Below are positions 39,154 to 49,558 of a stretch of DNA of 64,000 nucleotides, in pieces. The translations under genes and the position numbers were made by a program. This DNA is from Euptelea pleiosperma (Eukaryota > Streptophyta > Magnoliopsida > Ranunculales > Eupteleaceae). Location of the stretch: NCBI GenBank assembly GCA_035048495.1, contig CM068546.1, positions 37,156,674 to 37,220,673 of the forward strand. Reading direction: 5' to 3'. Below the pieces are notes generated by a model. The model saw only the letters and a program-made list of their open reading frames with translations, searched no databases and had not been told where the DNA came from. The number at the start of each line of letters is the position of its first letter. Positions within the stretch are counted from its first letter, which is position 1.

Positions 39154-39556
39154 GGGTGGTGATGTAACAAGGTATACCTGAGATCGTTTCATTTGCGGAA
39201 GTGGCATTTTTGGTAGTCACCACTGCCATCTGAGCCTACTGACCGCATGGATGTTTAGCCCACCCTTTAATAGACATTCATACAAAAAATCAGCTTGTTT
39301 AATAAATTTTAGCTGTTGGTTTTAGTACTCAAAAATGGTTGTATTCAACGGCTATAAGAACGCCTTAAATGGTGCTAAAAAGTGTTAAAATATAATGGTT
39401 ATAAATTACCAATCAAGGTGATTTTTGGTATGTATATCCACCAAGGGGTGGGATAAACATCCAAGCGGTCAGTGGGCCCAGATGGCAGCGGTGAATACCA
39501 AAAATGCCGCTTCCACAAATGAAAAGTTTCAGGCATACCTTGTTACATCTTTTTCG
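39154..39556. mobile_element. Mutator-like palindromic MITE with exact 9-bp TSD
   Basis: TTTAACTTA flanks it at 39145-39153 and 39557-39565. The ends are GGGTGGTGATGTAACAAGG and CCTTGTTACATCTTTTTCG. The arms are complementary almost to the centre (GACCGCATGGATGTTTAGCC against AAACATCCAAGCGGTCAGTG). It is nested in a hAT-like sequence running from about 39110 to 39674. Confidence 0.9.
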
Positions 39557-39564
39557 TTTAACTT

Positions 39565-39674
39565 ATAAGTTGGTGTTTCACCAAACAAACTTTTGCTTTC
39601 AGATGGCAACTTTTAAAATCAACAGCTTAATTTAGAAGTTACATTTTTGCTTCCCTGGTTTGCCAAACGGGCAC
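39565..39674. mobile_element. Right part of a hAT-like MITE abutting the DUF247 copy 4 stop codon
   Basis: Ends TTTGCCAAACGGGCACC, a hAT-like terminus. The matching left end is near 39105-39130 (CACGCCAAACTAAC). The Mutator-like MITE splits it. Confidence 0.5.
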
Positions 39675-41177
39675 CTAAGAGGAAGGAATATAGTAAGCAA
39701 AGACGGTATAGAATGTCTGTGCTAAAGTGAGACCAATGAGAAGAATGGCTGCTAGAAGAGAAACAATGGCCCAAGGGTTGCTAAAGTAGTCGTGCTTCAA
39801 GCTAGCTTGCCATGTGTGCCATTTCCGATCAAAATATCTATTCACGTCGGTCGACACTCCAGAAAGATAACAATCGTTGATGTCGAAGGCGATCTCCCTA
39901 CAGAGCTTGTTGAAGAGACATGCGACCTCCTCTTCGCTCCCGAGCCCATGGTCAATAATCCCTTTGTAACGTAGATACCCCACGTCTCTTGGACAATTGA
40001 TTAGCCCATCCATGAAACTTATATAAGATGTGATATGGTTGCTGCAATGTGGGTAGCATTGCTCGAAGGCCATGAGATTGAGGAAGATGGACTTGGTTGA
40101 GTCATGGATTATTAAGGGAGGAATGTAAAGAACGCCTTTCTTGAATTCAATGTCCATGAATTTATACGAGTTTTTCTTTTTGATCTTCACACCTGAATCC
40201 CTTAGCCTTGTCACACAGTGCATCATTAGCTGGTGCTGGTGTTCCCGCTTGATTGCAAATGTTGCCCCAGATGAGGGTAGGAGACTCTGGTGGACGACAT
40301 GGAGAAGATGCAAATTTGGATCATTGGAATCCGATACCTGATCATGGTGTTGATTCTCGCATACAGGGATGACCGAGTCAAAGAACTGAAGAGCGAGTTG
40401 ACTCACTGAGTTTGTTTCACCTGGTTCAGATGTAAGCTCAAATAATCGTTCGAGTACAAATAAGGGAAGCTGGTTCTCGAGCATCAACAAGTCACGTTGG
40501 ATACATGGCAAGACTCCCCGTGAAGCGAAGAGAGGATCACCCCAGGAGTAACCACAATATATGAAACCCTTGACTGAGACACTGAGCAATTCGAGGATGA
40601 AGCAAGCGTCAAGCAACATCATTTCCGTGAATTCTTGACTCTCCATGTCTTTTATGGGCTTCGCATAACATTGTCGCGTCTCCTCTTCTAGCTCTAACAT
40701 GGAGTCTAGGTAGAGCTTCAAATCCTGTCCAGTACGTTCAAGAAGTTGCCGAAGAAGCCTCCACTTATGCTTTTCCATCTCTATAAGAGGATCGTTCCCC
40801 CTATGGTAAGGGCCTATGGAGACAATTTGAGGAATGTAGGCAATCGGATCCATCTCTCGGAGGTTCTTGGGGACGATAAATACACAATGTTTGAGCCAGG
40901 ACCCTGCTCCGTATGAAGGGACTTGATCTAGCTTCTCTTTGATCGTGATCACCCAATCCGATGTTGTAATTGGGGAATTGGGTTTCTCTACTATATGCTC
41001 TTCTTTCTCTTCTCCTACTCTTTCCTTGGCTTCTTGATTGAAATCGAATAAACTTCCAAGTTCGGGTTGACTCGGAGTGATCTGCTTTCTCCTTCTTTGG
41101 CTACCCGTTAGTACTGTAACGCCGCCGCCAACACGTCTTGGCTTTTTTCTCCGGATTTTCGATTCAGGGAATGTCAT
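39675..41177 (-). CDS. DUF247 membrane protein, copy 4
   Basis: The frame is open from 41402 (575 residues), but I choose the Met at 41175-41177 (MTFPESKIRRKKPRR), giving 500 residues. This is because the same MTFPE start occurs upstream of copies 2 and 3, and the more upstream residues are Cys/Leu-rich and unlike the family. After a basic, Gln/Glu-rich extension (about 70 residues) come DWVITIKEKLDQ, CVFIVPKNLREMDPIAY, IVSIGPYHRG, MEKHKWRLLRQLLER, EMMLLDACFILELL, LLMLENQLPLFVLERLF and the C-terminal helix AIVSLLAAILLIGLTLAQTF. The stop codon TAG lies exactly at a MITE junction. It is the only copy in which the N-terminal extension is open. Confidence 0.88.
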   Translation of the reverse strand: MTFPESKIRRKKPRRVGGGVTVLTGSQRRRKQITPSQPELGSLFDFNQEAKERVGEEKEEHIVEKPNSPITTSDWVITIKEKLDQVPSYGAGSWLKHCVFIVPKNLREMDPIAYIPQIVSIGPYHRGNDPLIEMEKHKWRLLRQLLERTGQDLKLYLDSMLELEEETRQCYAKPIKDMESQEFTEMMLLDACFILELLSVSVKGFIYCGYSWGDPLFASRGVLPCIQRDLLMLENQLPLFVLERLFELTSEPGETNSVSQLALQFFDSVIPVCENQHHDQVSDSNDPNLHLLHVVHQSLLPSSGATFAIKREHQHQLMMHCVTRLRDSGVKIKKKNSYKFMDIEFKKGVLYIPPLIIHDSTKSIFLNLMAFEQCYPHCSNHITSYISFMDGLINCPRDVGYLRYKGIIDHGLGSEEEVACLFNKLCREIAFDINDCYLSGVSTDVNRYFDRKWHTWQASLKHDYFSNPWAIVSLLAAILLIGLTLAQTFYTVFAYYIPSS

Positions 41178-41540
41178 TTGTGCAGGACTTGATACACGGG
41201 GAAACTTAAAGTGGCAAAGAAGCACCCTTAGAGGTCGAGGAGACCTACAAAGAGCAAACTGATCAACACTAAAACAAAAAGAAAGCAAAACGGACAACAA
41301 GAGAAAGCACCCTCTATAGAACACACAATATCCCACGGAAAACAAAATCCTCTGTAAAGATTTTGGACCATAAAAACAGCAGCTGTTTTCTCCTTTAATC
41401 ATCCAACAAAAGTCAGGATGTGAATCGACCAGTCCCCTAACTTCCCATATGTGCAGGTCGCACCTATCTTGGTAAAGGTCTCGGTATCGGAGCTGGATCG
41501 GCCGGCCAAACAGAATGTGGCAGGAGGTGCAATTTTTTTA

Positions 41541-41875
41541 GGGTTGTGTTGTAACAAGGTATGCCTGAAACTTTTTGGCGTGTGGAAGCAGGAGTTTTAA
41601 TTTGTTACTAGCCTCTGCCATCTGGGCCCACTAACCGCATGGATGTTTATCCCACCCTTGGTAGACGCTCATACCAAAAATCAGCTTGTTTAATGATTTT
41701 TAGCCGTTGGGTTTAGTACTCAAGAATAATCGTTGAATCCAACGGCTAGAATCATACCTTAAAAAGTATTAAAATCTTATGGTTAGATATTACCAATCAG
41801 GGTGATTTTTGGTACGTTTATCCACAAAGGAGTGGGCTGAACATCCATGCGGTCACCGGGCCCCGATTGCAGCAT
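41541..41875. mobile_element. Mutator-like palindromic MITE, 3' truncated
   Basis: Begins GGGTTGTGTTGTAACAAGGT and contains CCACTAACCGCATGGATG and the complementary AACATCCATGCGGTCACC, but lacks the CCTTGTTACATC end. It lies in the upstream region of DUF247 copy 4. Confidence 0.75.
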
Positions 41876-42189
41876 TCCTCAAATTTTCCCCCAGATATAT
41901 CAATGGGTGGGTCAATCATTCATGGGTCAGGGGCTGGGAAGGGTATGCCATTTTTATGCACCCCAGAGTAAAAGTTCCATCGGTGTAAATTTTCTCGTCT
42001 TGAACGAACTCACGGACAACTATAGTTAAAAAGCTGAGTGAGTCGACTCAGATGTCTGTTGAGTCGATTCAATTTTAGCGAATCGAGTCAAAAGTTACGG
42101 GACTTGTCGTGCATGGATTCCGTGCGCTCCCAAGCCACGCCCGAATTGGAGTAAAGGCGGTGAAGTAAAACATCTGATGTAGAGTAAGT

Positions 42190-42500
42190 GCGTGATTGGC
42201 AACGAGAGAGAGAGAGAGCAAACCAACCTGATTGATCTCGATGGAGTGAAATAGAAGTACAAGCTTTCGAGTCGTGACTTGTGACCGAGAAAACCGGGAA
42301 GAATGGTCCGAACCTAAGCGCAACTGATTCCTGGTGAAGCTATGGCAAGAGATGACAGATGCAAAGAAAAGGAAGAACAGAAAATGAAGGGAGAATTAGC
42401 AAGCAACTCCTCTCGCCCAGACAAGTCAATGAGGAAAGTAGAACGTAGTTCAATAATGCAGAAATGAGTGAATTCAAGGTGCTCATCTGCCAGACCACAT
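42190..42500. repeat. Duplicated upstream block A, second copy
   Basis: Carries the (GA)n tract, GTCGTGACTTGTGACC, AAAACCGGGAAGAATGGTCC, CTAAGCGCAACTGATTCC, and AAGTCAATGAGGAAAGTAG in the same order as 37750-38150. Confidence 0.8.
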
Positions 42501-43111
42501 AAAGAACGGGACTACCAAACCTCGCACCAGAAATTGTAAATTGATGGTCCCACCAAGTACATATCATAACAGAATATCAACTTGATCGGCCAATAGCAAC
42601 CATCGGATCTATCACATTTGTTTGGTTGGATGATTAAATGGGATCAAGTCTGTCCAAAAGATAAATGAAGTTACTTGACACTTGACGGTCGATCCATAGT
42701 GGTGTGGTGGGGTACCCATCGAATAGTAGAGAGAGATCAACTCAGCGGTAAGAGTTTGATCACGGACACTCAGTATGGTCCATGACAGACTAGCGGTCAA
42801 ACCCCAGTCCAAGCCCAAATCACAGTATTAATTTCAACCGCAAAGATAGCTCTGTCCAAGAAAAGAAGGAAAATTGGATGGCAAAAAACGTTGGTTTCTA
42901 TAAATTAAGAACTCCGGTTTGACCCAACTCTTGAATAGCTCATTTGGGCGTCTTATGCTCTCTGGGTCTATCTCTTTGAACTCAGAAATTTTCTAGTTCT
43001 ATTCTGTTCTCAAATCTCATTTATTAAATTTAAACATAGCTAACTGTCTTTTTCCACCTTCCAATTGGCATGTTCAACAACTATTTTCTTGTTTCTTTGT
43101 TGTTTTTCCAA

Positions 43112-43445
43112 GGAATGCTAGCAAGCAACCCCTTAATGGAGTTGCACAGATGCAACCCCCAAAAGACTAGAAAAATTGCCTCGAAAAACACACCTCGGAA
43201 TTAAAATAAATTAATTCTTCACTTGTAAACCAGGCTACAAATATAAGAATTTTTTAATTTAAATTTTTTGTGAGGATGATCTCCTCACCATAGAGACCAT
43301 CTTCACCAAAAATAATCCCATTCCAAAACTTCTAATTTATATATTGACCTGCGGCAATTTTTTGTGCCCTCATCCTCTATATATATATAGTCTTTTGAGG
43401 GGTTGTGTATGTGCTACTCCTTGAAGAGTTGCTTGCTAGCATTCC
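43112..43445. mobile_element. Foldback element, 'GGAATGCTAGCAAGCAAC' ends
   Basis: The left end GGAATGCTAGCAAGCAACCC is complementary to the right end GTTGCTTGCTAGCATTCC. The inside holds a fragment of the GATGATCTCCTCACC family. A truncated relative lies at 30669-30822. Confidence 0.82.
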
Positions 43446-43454
43446 TTTCCACAC

Positions 43455-43478
43455 ATATATATATATATATATATATAA
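43455..43478. repeat. (TA)n microsatellite
   Basis: About 12 TA units directly right of the foldback element. Confidence 0.85.
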
Positions 43479-43569
43479 AACGCAGGTATCCCCATAAACA
43501 TTGGGGATGAGACTAGTCCTACGGTTGTGCGCGCTTACCAAAGTCTTCCCCATACACACAACATGGTTT

Positions 43570-43652
43570 ACACAAGGGGGCCCAGTCTCGAACTCATGAC
43601 CCTGGGAGCATACCTAAGTCGCCAGGTCTTACCACTGAACCACTGCCCTTGG
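43570..43652 (-). mobile_element. tRNA-derived SINE head
   Basis: On the minus strand, CAGTGGTTCAGTGGTAAGA (A box) is followed by GGGTCATGAGTTCGAGACT (B box). It is not a functional tRNA, since no acceptor stem closes. Confidence 0.55.
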
Positions 43653-43757
43653 GGGGCCTTTTCCACTATAATAATTAATTAATCAATTTGAATTATTGCC
43701 GCCAGAGCTATATATAGACTTATTAAACATCAAGCCAACAACATTGGATTGGTCGAA

Positions 43758-44143
43758 GGGTTGTGATGTAACAAGGTATACCTGAGATCTTTTCATTTGC
43801 GGAAGCGGCACTTTTGGTAGTCGCCACTGCCATCTGGGCCTACTGACCGCAAGGGTGTTTAGCCCACCCCTTACTAGGCATTAATACAAAAAATCAGCTT
43901 GTTTAATGATTTTTAGCCGTTGGTTTTAGTACTCAAAAAATGGTTGCATTCAACAACTATAAGAATGCCTTAAAAAGTACTAAAAAGTGTTAAAATCTAA
44001 TGGTTATAGATTACCAATCAAGGTGATTTTTGGTCTGGATAAACATCCATGCGGTCAGTGGGCCCAGATGGCAATGGTGACTACCAAATATGCCGCTTCC
44101 GCAAATGAAACAGTTTCAGGCATACCTTGTTACATCTTTTTCC
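43758..44143. mobile_element. Mutator-like palindromic MITE with exact 9-bp TSD
   Basis: TTGGTCGAA flanks it at 43749-43757 and 44144-44152. The ends are GGGTTGTGATGTAACAAGG and CCTTGTTACATCTTTTTCC. It is a close relative of 39154-39556. Confidence 0.92.
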
Positions 44144-44298
44144 TTGGTCGAAAGATAGACTGAAATTGAGAATATCTCATGTTACAAACTCCAATATGAA
44201 TATTTCAACGGATTAACATGAAATGCTTGAGTGAGCAAGTCATAATAAAATACAACGAGAATCATAAATGGGAAAACTCTTAATTATACACGGAATAC

Positions 44299-45729
44299 TT
44301 AATTATCAGATCTTTTATAAAAAGAAAGGACAGTGTAAACGGTCTGTATCGTGGCAAGAATAAGGAGAAAACTTGCAGCACCGATCTTAAGGATTGTCCA
44401 TGGATTCTTGAGATGTATGCGCTTCAAATACGCCGTCCACTAGTGCCAACGAGTATTGTAATGACGGTTCACTTTGTCACAAAGCTCTGGATACTGGAAC
44501 TTAACAATGGTAACCTCATCACAAATCTTATGGAAGAGAGATGACACAGCTTCTTCGTTACCCATGTAGTTGGTGACAATTTTACGACCAAGGAGGAACC
44601 TAAGATCATCCGAGGACTTGATGAGACTGTCCATAAGGAAGGCATAAGATGCGAAGTAAGTGGGACGTCCATGACAGAATTGCTCAAAAGCAATGAGATT
44701 CCGTAAGAGAGTCTCTGTCTGGTCTTGTATGGTTACACTAGGGATTTCGAACACTCCTTTACTGAACTTCACATCTAATAGATTACGAGTCGATTGACTC
44801 TTCTTGAACTCGACTCCAACATCTTGAAGCTCCTTCACACATCGTATAGATACAGAATTGGAGTTTGGTTCAGTCCTTGGAAACGAATCATGGAACGTGC
44901 TTCCAAATAGGTCAAGTAAATGCTTGCTTTCAGTTTCCTGGTTATAGTACTTCATGCGAACCTCTTCAACCCTCGGCATCAAAGGATCGAAGAAAGAGAG
45001 GGCAAGTTCGGTAAGTGAGGGACGACGTCGACCTACTTGGTCTGGCCTGGTTAGGTTGAATAATTCTTTAAGAACAAACATAGGAAGTTGGTTTTCAAGT
45101 AGTATCATGTCGCGCGCTAGACTTGACATCATCCAGTGAGTATTGAATATGAGATCATCTGTACCAATATCCTTGTTCTCCACACTCTTGTGAAAAAGCT
45201 CAATAATGAAATAACCATCAACTAGCATCATTTCAATGAATTCTCTTTTGTCAAGGTGGATGGGCTTTGAGTAGCACTTACGAGCTCTGTCTTCTAATCT
45301 CCCGATGGCTTTGACAGATTCTTCCAATATTCTGGTTCTGTTTGATTGTGTTGTTCGAGAGAGGAGCTCATTGACGTAGCGCAATTTATGTGTTTCCATG
45401 GCTTGTAAGCTTTCGTTTCCATGGTGAAAAGGGCCAATTGAGACCGTCTCAGGCGTGTAGGCGTCTTTATTTAAGCTGCGAAATTTCTCATGTACCATGT
45501 AAATACAACAATCTTCCCCAAAGGATGAAGAAGGCACACTAGGAATCTTATTTGTGATAGAAGCGACCACCGCATTGTTGATCAGATCTACTGAAATATG
45601 ATGTTTACTTAGAACCAGGTAAGCTATGATCAAAGTTAACATACAACTGTTTCTTTCTATTTTGGTGTCCCCTCCAGTCAAGAATTGGGGCCTCACAATC
45701 ACTAGCCAATATGCTTTTTTTTCTCTCAT
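44299..45729 (-). pseudogene. DUF247 copy 5, stop codon before the membrane anchor
   Basis: The ORF (44440-45729, 429 residues) has the family core: AYTPETVSIGPFHHG, METHKLRYVNELLSR, IEMMLVDGYFIIELF, DMILLENQLPMFVLKELF, YFASYAFLMDSLI. It stops with TAG at 44440-44442, directly after NTRWH. In the same frame beyond this stop the anchor continues (LKRIHLKNPWTILKIGAASF and a hydrophobic helix) to TAA at 44299-44301, with no further stops. The N-terminal 42 or so residues (MREKKAYWLV on) do not resemble the family and overlap sequence that seems to belong to the organelle-like insert upstream. The gene therefore has an altered start and no anchor. It could make a soluble protein or be dead. Confidence 0.85.
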
Positions 45730-46098
45730 GCCTTTCTTCGTTCATAGTTCGATATTCTGGGTGGGACAAAAGTGGGGGCGACTCGACCCAATCATTAGTG
45801 AAGCTGAGCGGCTCGTACATGGCCAACTCCTTTTTGCCACATCCTTTTAGATTGGGCTGGACACCGAAGTTCGGGCAGATCTCCGTCTCATTTCAATGAG
45901 TTTTGGCCCACCCACCTCTAAGAGGAGGTTTTTATCCCTGCTATAGTCACTGTCATGCCCCGAACCCTCGGTACGAATAACTTGTACAACGGGAGCCTAT
46001 CCTCTCTTCTCTATTCGTATTCCAAAATATCGAAACTGATCATTGATCCAAGATCAGAATATTCGGAGGACTCTTCCGACCAGACAAAAAATCTGTAA

Positions 46099-46239
<141 letters not shown>

Positions 46240-46575
46240 TAGGAGTTACTAAGTTAGTAGTCCAAAGTGAAAAGATTAGAGTACGAACCAAAGGCCCCTC
46301 GGTTAGTCGTTGGTTCCTTATAGTCATTTCTCTTTCCTATCGTGACAACTCTTGTTCCGCCCCCTTCTGATCCATTCATTTCGGAAAGCAGGGGGGATCT
46401 AGAGCTAAGCCCCCCTCCTATTCGAGGCCGGGTTCGCGGTGGTGGAGGAACCGGATCGGAAAAAAGAGGGATTCTAGTTGTAAGATATCTAATGAAACCG
46501 AAGCTTTACTGTTCCCTGGGATTGGCTTTGGGCCTTTCCTGCGCAGCTTAGGTGGAGGGCGAAGGAGGCCTCCTT

Positions 46576-46646
46576 CCGTAAACGATGGATACTAGGCGCT
46601 GTGCGTATCGACCCGTGCAGTGCTGTAGCTAACGCGTTAAGTATCC
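46576..46646 (+). pseudogene. rrn16: Plastid 16S rRNA fragment
   Basis: About 71 bp beginning CCGTAAACGATGGATACTAG and containing GTAGCTAACGCGTTAAGTAT, the 16S rRNA region just before the universal 900-loop. It is far too short to work. Confidence 0.9.
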
Positions 46647-46825
46647 TGATGAGACTATGAGTCCATTTTTGGTCGCAACAAGGGACCCATCTCAATCACT
46701 AAAGCTTCTCCACTTAGGTAAGTACCCCATAGCAAGGTTTAAAAGGAGCGTTATAACGGACTGGGGGTGTTACCATTTTTTCCGTTATAACGAATTGTAA
46801 CGCTCAGGGGAAAAAACGGAAAATA

Positions 46826-46975
46826 ACGGGGCTGATTTTTGGGGAGGATGATGTCCTCACCATAGAGACCGTCCTCACCAAAAAAAAAAAACATTCCATC
46901 CCAAAACTTCTAATTTATATATTGGCCTCCCCCAAATTTTTGGTGTGAAATTTTGTATCCCCTGATCTTGACCAA
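46826..46975. mobile_element. Partial GATGATCTCCTCACC-family MITE in a TAACGG-core element
   Basis: A GGAGGATGATGTCCTCACC hairpin follows a CGTTATAACGGA start (46734-46825). The second half of the outer element is missing. Confidence 0.5.
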
Positions 46976-47009
46976 TTTTCAATTTACTTCAGGGAACTTT
47001 TTTCCTTTG

Positions 47010-47313
47010 GGTAGGGCTATCAATGGATCATCTTCAAATTAGATCAGTGTTGATCTGGACCCGATCCAATAAAAAATATGCCTATTAAAATCTGATCCGA
47101 TAAGAGATCAGATCACATAATCCTGACCCAGAATCGATGTGTACATGTGTGTGTGTGTATTCGGATCGATACGGAATCGATATATTCCCCATCCGCTACT
47201 AGATCAGCATAGATGGATGCTGATAAGAATATAGGTGGTTTCGGACCCAAAATTATGAGATCAAATCTAATTGGATTTTTAGGTTTGATCCAATCCATTG
47301 ATAGCCCTACCTG
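47010..47313. mobile_element. Foldback with GATC core
   Basis: The left terminus GGGTAGGGCTATCAATGGAT is complementary to the right terminus ATCCATTGATAGCCCTACC. The core has many GATCCGAT, GGATCGAT and AGATCAG words. Confidence 0.8.
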
Positions 47314-47322
47314 GAGAAATTT

Positions 47323-47468
47323 TTTGAAGGGACAGGATTTTTGAAACAGTAATCATGCGCCCAATGATTGTGTGCCACATATACCCATGGTTTAGACTTT
47401 GGTTTTAAAAAGTTACCATGGGTATATGTGGCATGCGATCACTAATCGCGGCTTCAAAAATTTTCTCC
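47323..47468. mobile_element. Foldback, 'GGAGAAATTTTTTGAAGG' arms
   Basis: The left end GGAGAAATTTTTTGAAGG pairs with CTTCAAAAATTTTCTCC at the right. An inner pair ATATACCCATGG/CCATGGGTATAT forms a hairpin. Confidence 0.75.
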
Positions 47469-47509
47469 CTTACATGTGGGTGCATAAAAACGAGCAATCG
47501 TTGCACACT

Positions 47510-47700
47510 CTTTTCAGGCCCACTGACCAATGAATGATTTGCCCACCCCTGATGGACCTACACAGCAACAGTCAGCTTGATTAGTTATCTCTATTCTCTA
47601 GCCATTGGGCAGTCAGATTGAATTAATGGCTAGAGATCACCAATCAGGCTGATTGTTGGTTTGTAGATTCATCAAGGAGTGGGCCAATTGTCAGGGCAGA
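47510..47700. mobile_element. MITE, 'CAGTCAGCTTGATTAGTTAT' family
   Basis: The left arm CCAATGAATGATTTGCCCAC and the right arm's complement (GTGGGCCAATTGTC) pair, with an inner CAATCAGGCTGATTGTTGG. Confidence 0.55.
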
Positions 47701-47879
47701 ATGGGCCAGACGGTGCATTGTTATGCGCCTCACAGACCCAAGGAAAAAAGTCCCCTCAGGGTAAGTTGTGCAGCAAGAGACCATTCCCCTGCAACTCGTG
47801 CAAGTGAAACCAAACAGCCGTTTAGATTGGCAACGTACAACTTGCAATTCGTTACCAAACAGCCCTTAAAGATACGTTT

Positions 47880-48084
47880 CTGTCTGTGAAAGAGAGAGAG
47901 AGAGAGCTAACCTGATTCTTGATGGAGTGAAATAGAAGAAAAGCTTCCGAGTCGTGAGTACTCGTGACAGAGAAAACCGGGAAGAATGATCGGAAGACAG
48001 ATACAAAGAGAAGGAACAGAAAATGAAGACATCTATTACACGGCACCTCCCCGAGACTATATAAAAGGGTGTCAAGTCAGTCAA
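47880..48084. repeat. Duplicated upstream block A, third copy (left part)
   Basis: The same landmarks as 37750-38150 ((GA)n, CTTGATGGAGTGAAATAGAA, AAACCGGGAAGAATGATCGG) up to AAAAGGGTGTCAAGTCAGTC, where a MITE splits it. The block resumes at 48480. Confidence 0.75.
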
Positions 48085-48473
48085 GGGTCGTGATGTAACA
48101 AGGTATACCTGAGATCGTTTCATTTGCGGAACGGCATTTTTGGTAGTCACCACTGCCATCTGGGCCCACTGACCGCATGGATGTTTAGCTCACCCTTTAA
48201 TAGACATCCATACAAAAAATCAGCTTGTTTAATGATTTTTAGCCATTGGTTTTAGTACTCAAAAAATGGTTGTATTCAACGGCTATAAGAACGCCTTAAA
48301 TGGTGCTAAAAAGTGTTAAAATCTAATGGTTATAAATTACCAATCAAGGTGATTTTTGGTATGTATATCTACCAAGGGATGGGATAAACATCCAAGCGGT
48401 CAGTGGGCCCAGATGGCAGTGGTGACTACCAAAAAATGAGCAGTTTCAGGCATACCTTGTTACATCTTTTTCC
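48085..48473. mobile_element. Mutator-like palindromic MITE with 22-bp flanking duplication
   Basis: The ends GGGTCGTGATGTAACAAGG and CCTTGTTACATCTTTTTCC match the copies at 39154 and 43758. The flank AAAAGGGTGTCAAGTCAGTC (plus AA) is duplicated at 48063-48084 and 48480-48501, longer than the 9 bp expected. Confidence 0.9.
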
Positions 48474-48839
48474 AAGAAAAAAAGGGTGTCAAGTCAGTCA
48501 ATGAAGAAATGTCGCAGAATCGTACGTACAAAACTAAAACGCGTTGTAGGCTAGAGTCTAGAAAACATAAGAACAGACCACCTTCCTCATACCAGCAGAT
48601 GTGTTCAATGGCCCCACCAAGCAGATCTCGTAAGTCGTAACCATATATCACCTCGATCGGACGATGGCAACCACCAGATCTACATTTGTTTGGAAAAAAA
48701 TGCAAAAGAAAATGAAGGTGCTCTTTATTTTCTATCCTTTTTGGCTTTATTAATAAAATCTTTATACTTACAAAAAAAAATTGTTGGGAGAAAAGTTTTT
48801 GCTCCTACCGGGGTAGGAGCAATTTTCATCATTCCATCC

Positions 48840-49050
48840 AAAAACTCCACGTGGCACAATCTTCCGGGAGCATTGACCCCTGAATATTTAGCTTACCTCT
48901 TGTTAGACCTACACACCAAAAAACTAGTTTGATTGGTGATATCGATTCATAGCCACTGGATCTTAGTACCCAAAACATGCCGAAATCCAACAGCTATACT
49001 TTTGGTCTATAGATTCACTAAGGGCATGTTTGGTAGGCCGCCGCAGCGGA
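48840..49050. mobile_element. MITE remnant of the 'CACGTGGCACAATCTT' type
   Basis: Carries CACGTGGCACAATCTTCC, then GACCTACACACCAAAAAACTAG. The right arm is reduced to GTCTATAGATTCACTAAGGG. Confidence 0.4.
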
Positions 49051-49265
49051 GGGAAAATAAAATATTTGCGTGAGCTAATATTCGTCCTTGCATTTTTGTG
49101 AGGGAAAGGATCAAAGTTTGCTCTTACTGGGTAGGACCAAATATTTTTCCAATTGTGGGGGATTCCAATAATGCAGATCAGCTCTGCGTGTACACGTGCT
49201 AAGAAAGATCAACGAGGCTTGTACACGCGCTAAGAAAGATAATCAGCACTTTAGGCTGCATTTGA

Positions 49266-49491
49266 TTCGTGGAAAAATGCCTTTGTCGTTTTAATATGAA
49301 TACGCGTTTGGCAACGATGGACTAACTTGGAAAAACAAGAAGAGGAAAAAAAACAAGGGTTCGTGGAAAAATGCCCTTGTCGTTTTAATATGAATACGCG
49401 TTTGGCAACGATGGACTAACTTGGAAAAACAAGAAGAGGAAAAAAACAAAGGGGGACTAACTTGGAAAAACAAGAAGAGGAAAAAAACAAG
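49266..49491. repeat. 94-bp tandem duplication with partial third copy
   Basis: Units start at 49266 and 49360 (TTCGTGGAAAAATGCC) and are nearly identical. A third, partial unit (ACTAACTTGGAAAAACAAGA) begins at about 49456. A C11 run follows at 49497-49507. Confidence 0.88.
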
Positions 49492-49520
49492 GGAATCCCC
49501 CCCCCCCTGCCGGTTGTGGT

Positions 49521-49558
49521 GGACGGCCAGCCAAGAGATTCCAATAGGTTGGCCGTCC
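49521..49558. repeat. Short perfect hairpin
   Basis: GGACGGCCA pairs with TGGCCGTCC across a loop of about 20 bases. Confidence 0.6.

Noticed and set aside
46576..46646. Nuclear or bacterial 16S rRNA gene
   Set aside because: Only about 71 bp match, next to an unrelated plastid rpoB piece; it is an organelle-derived fragment.
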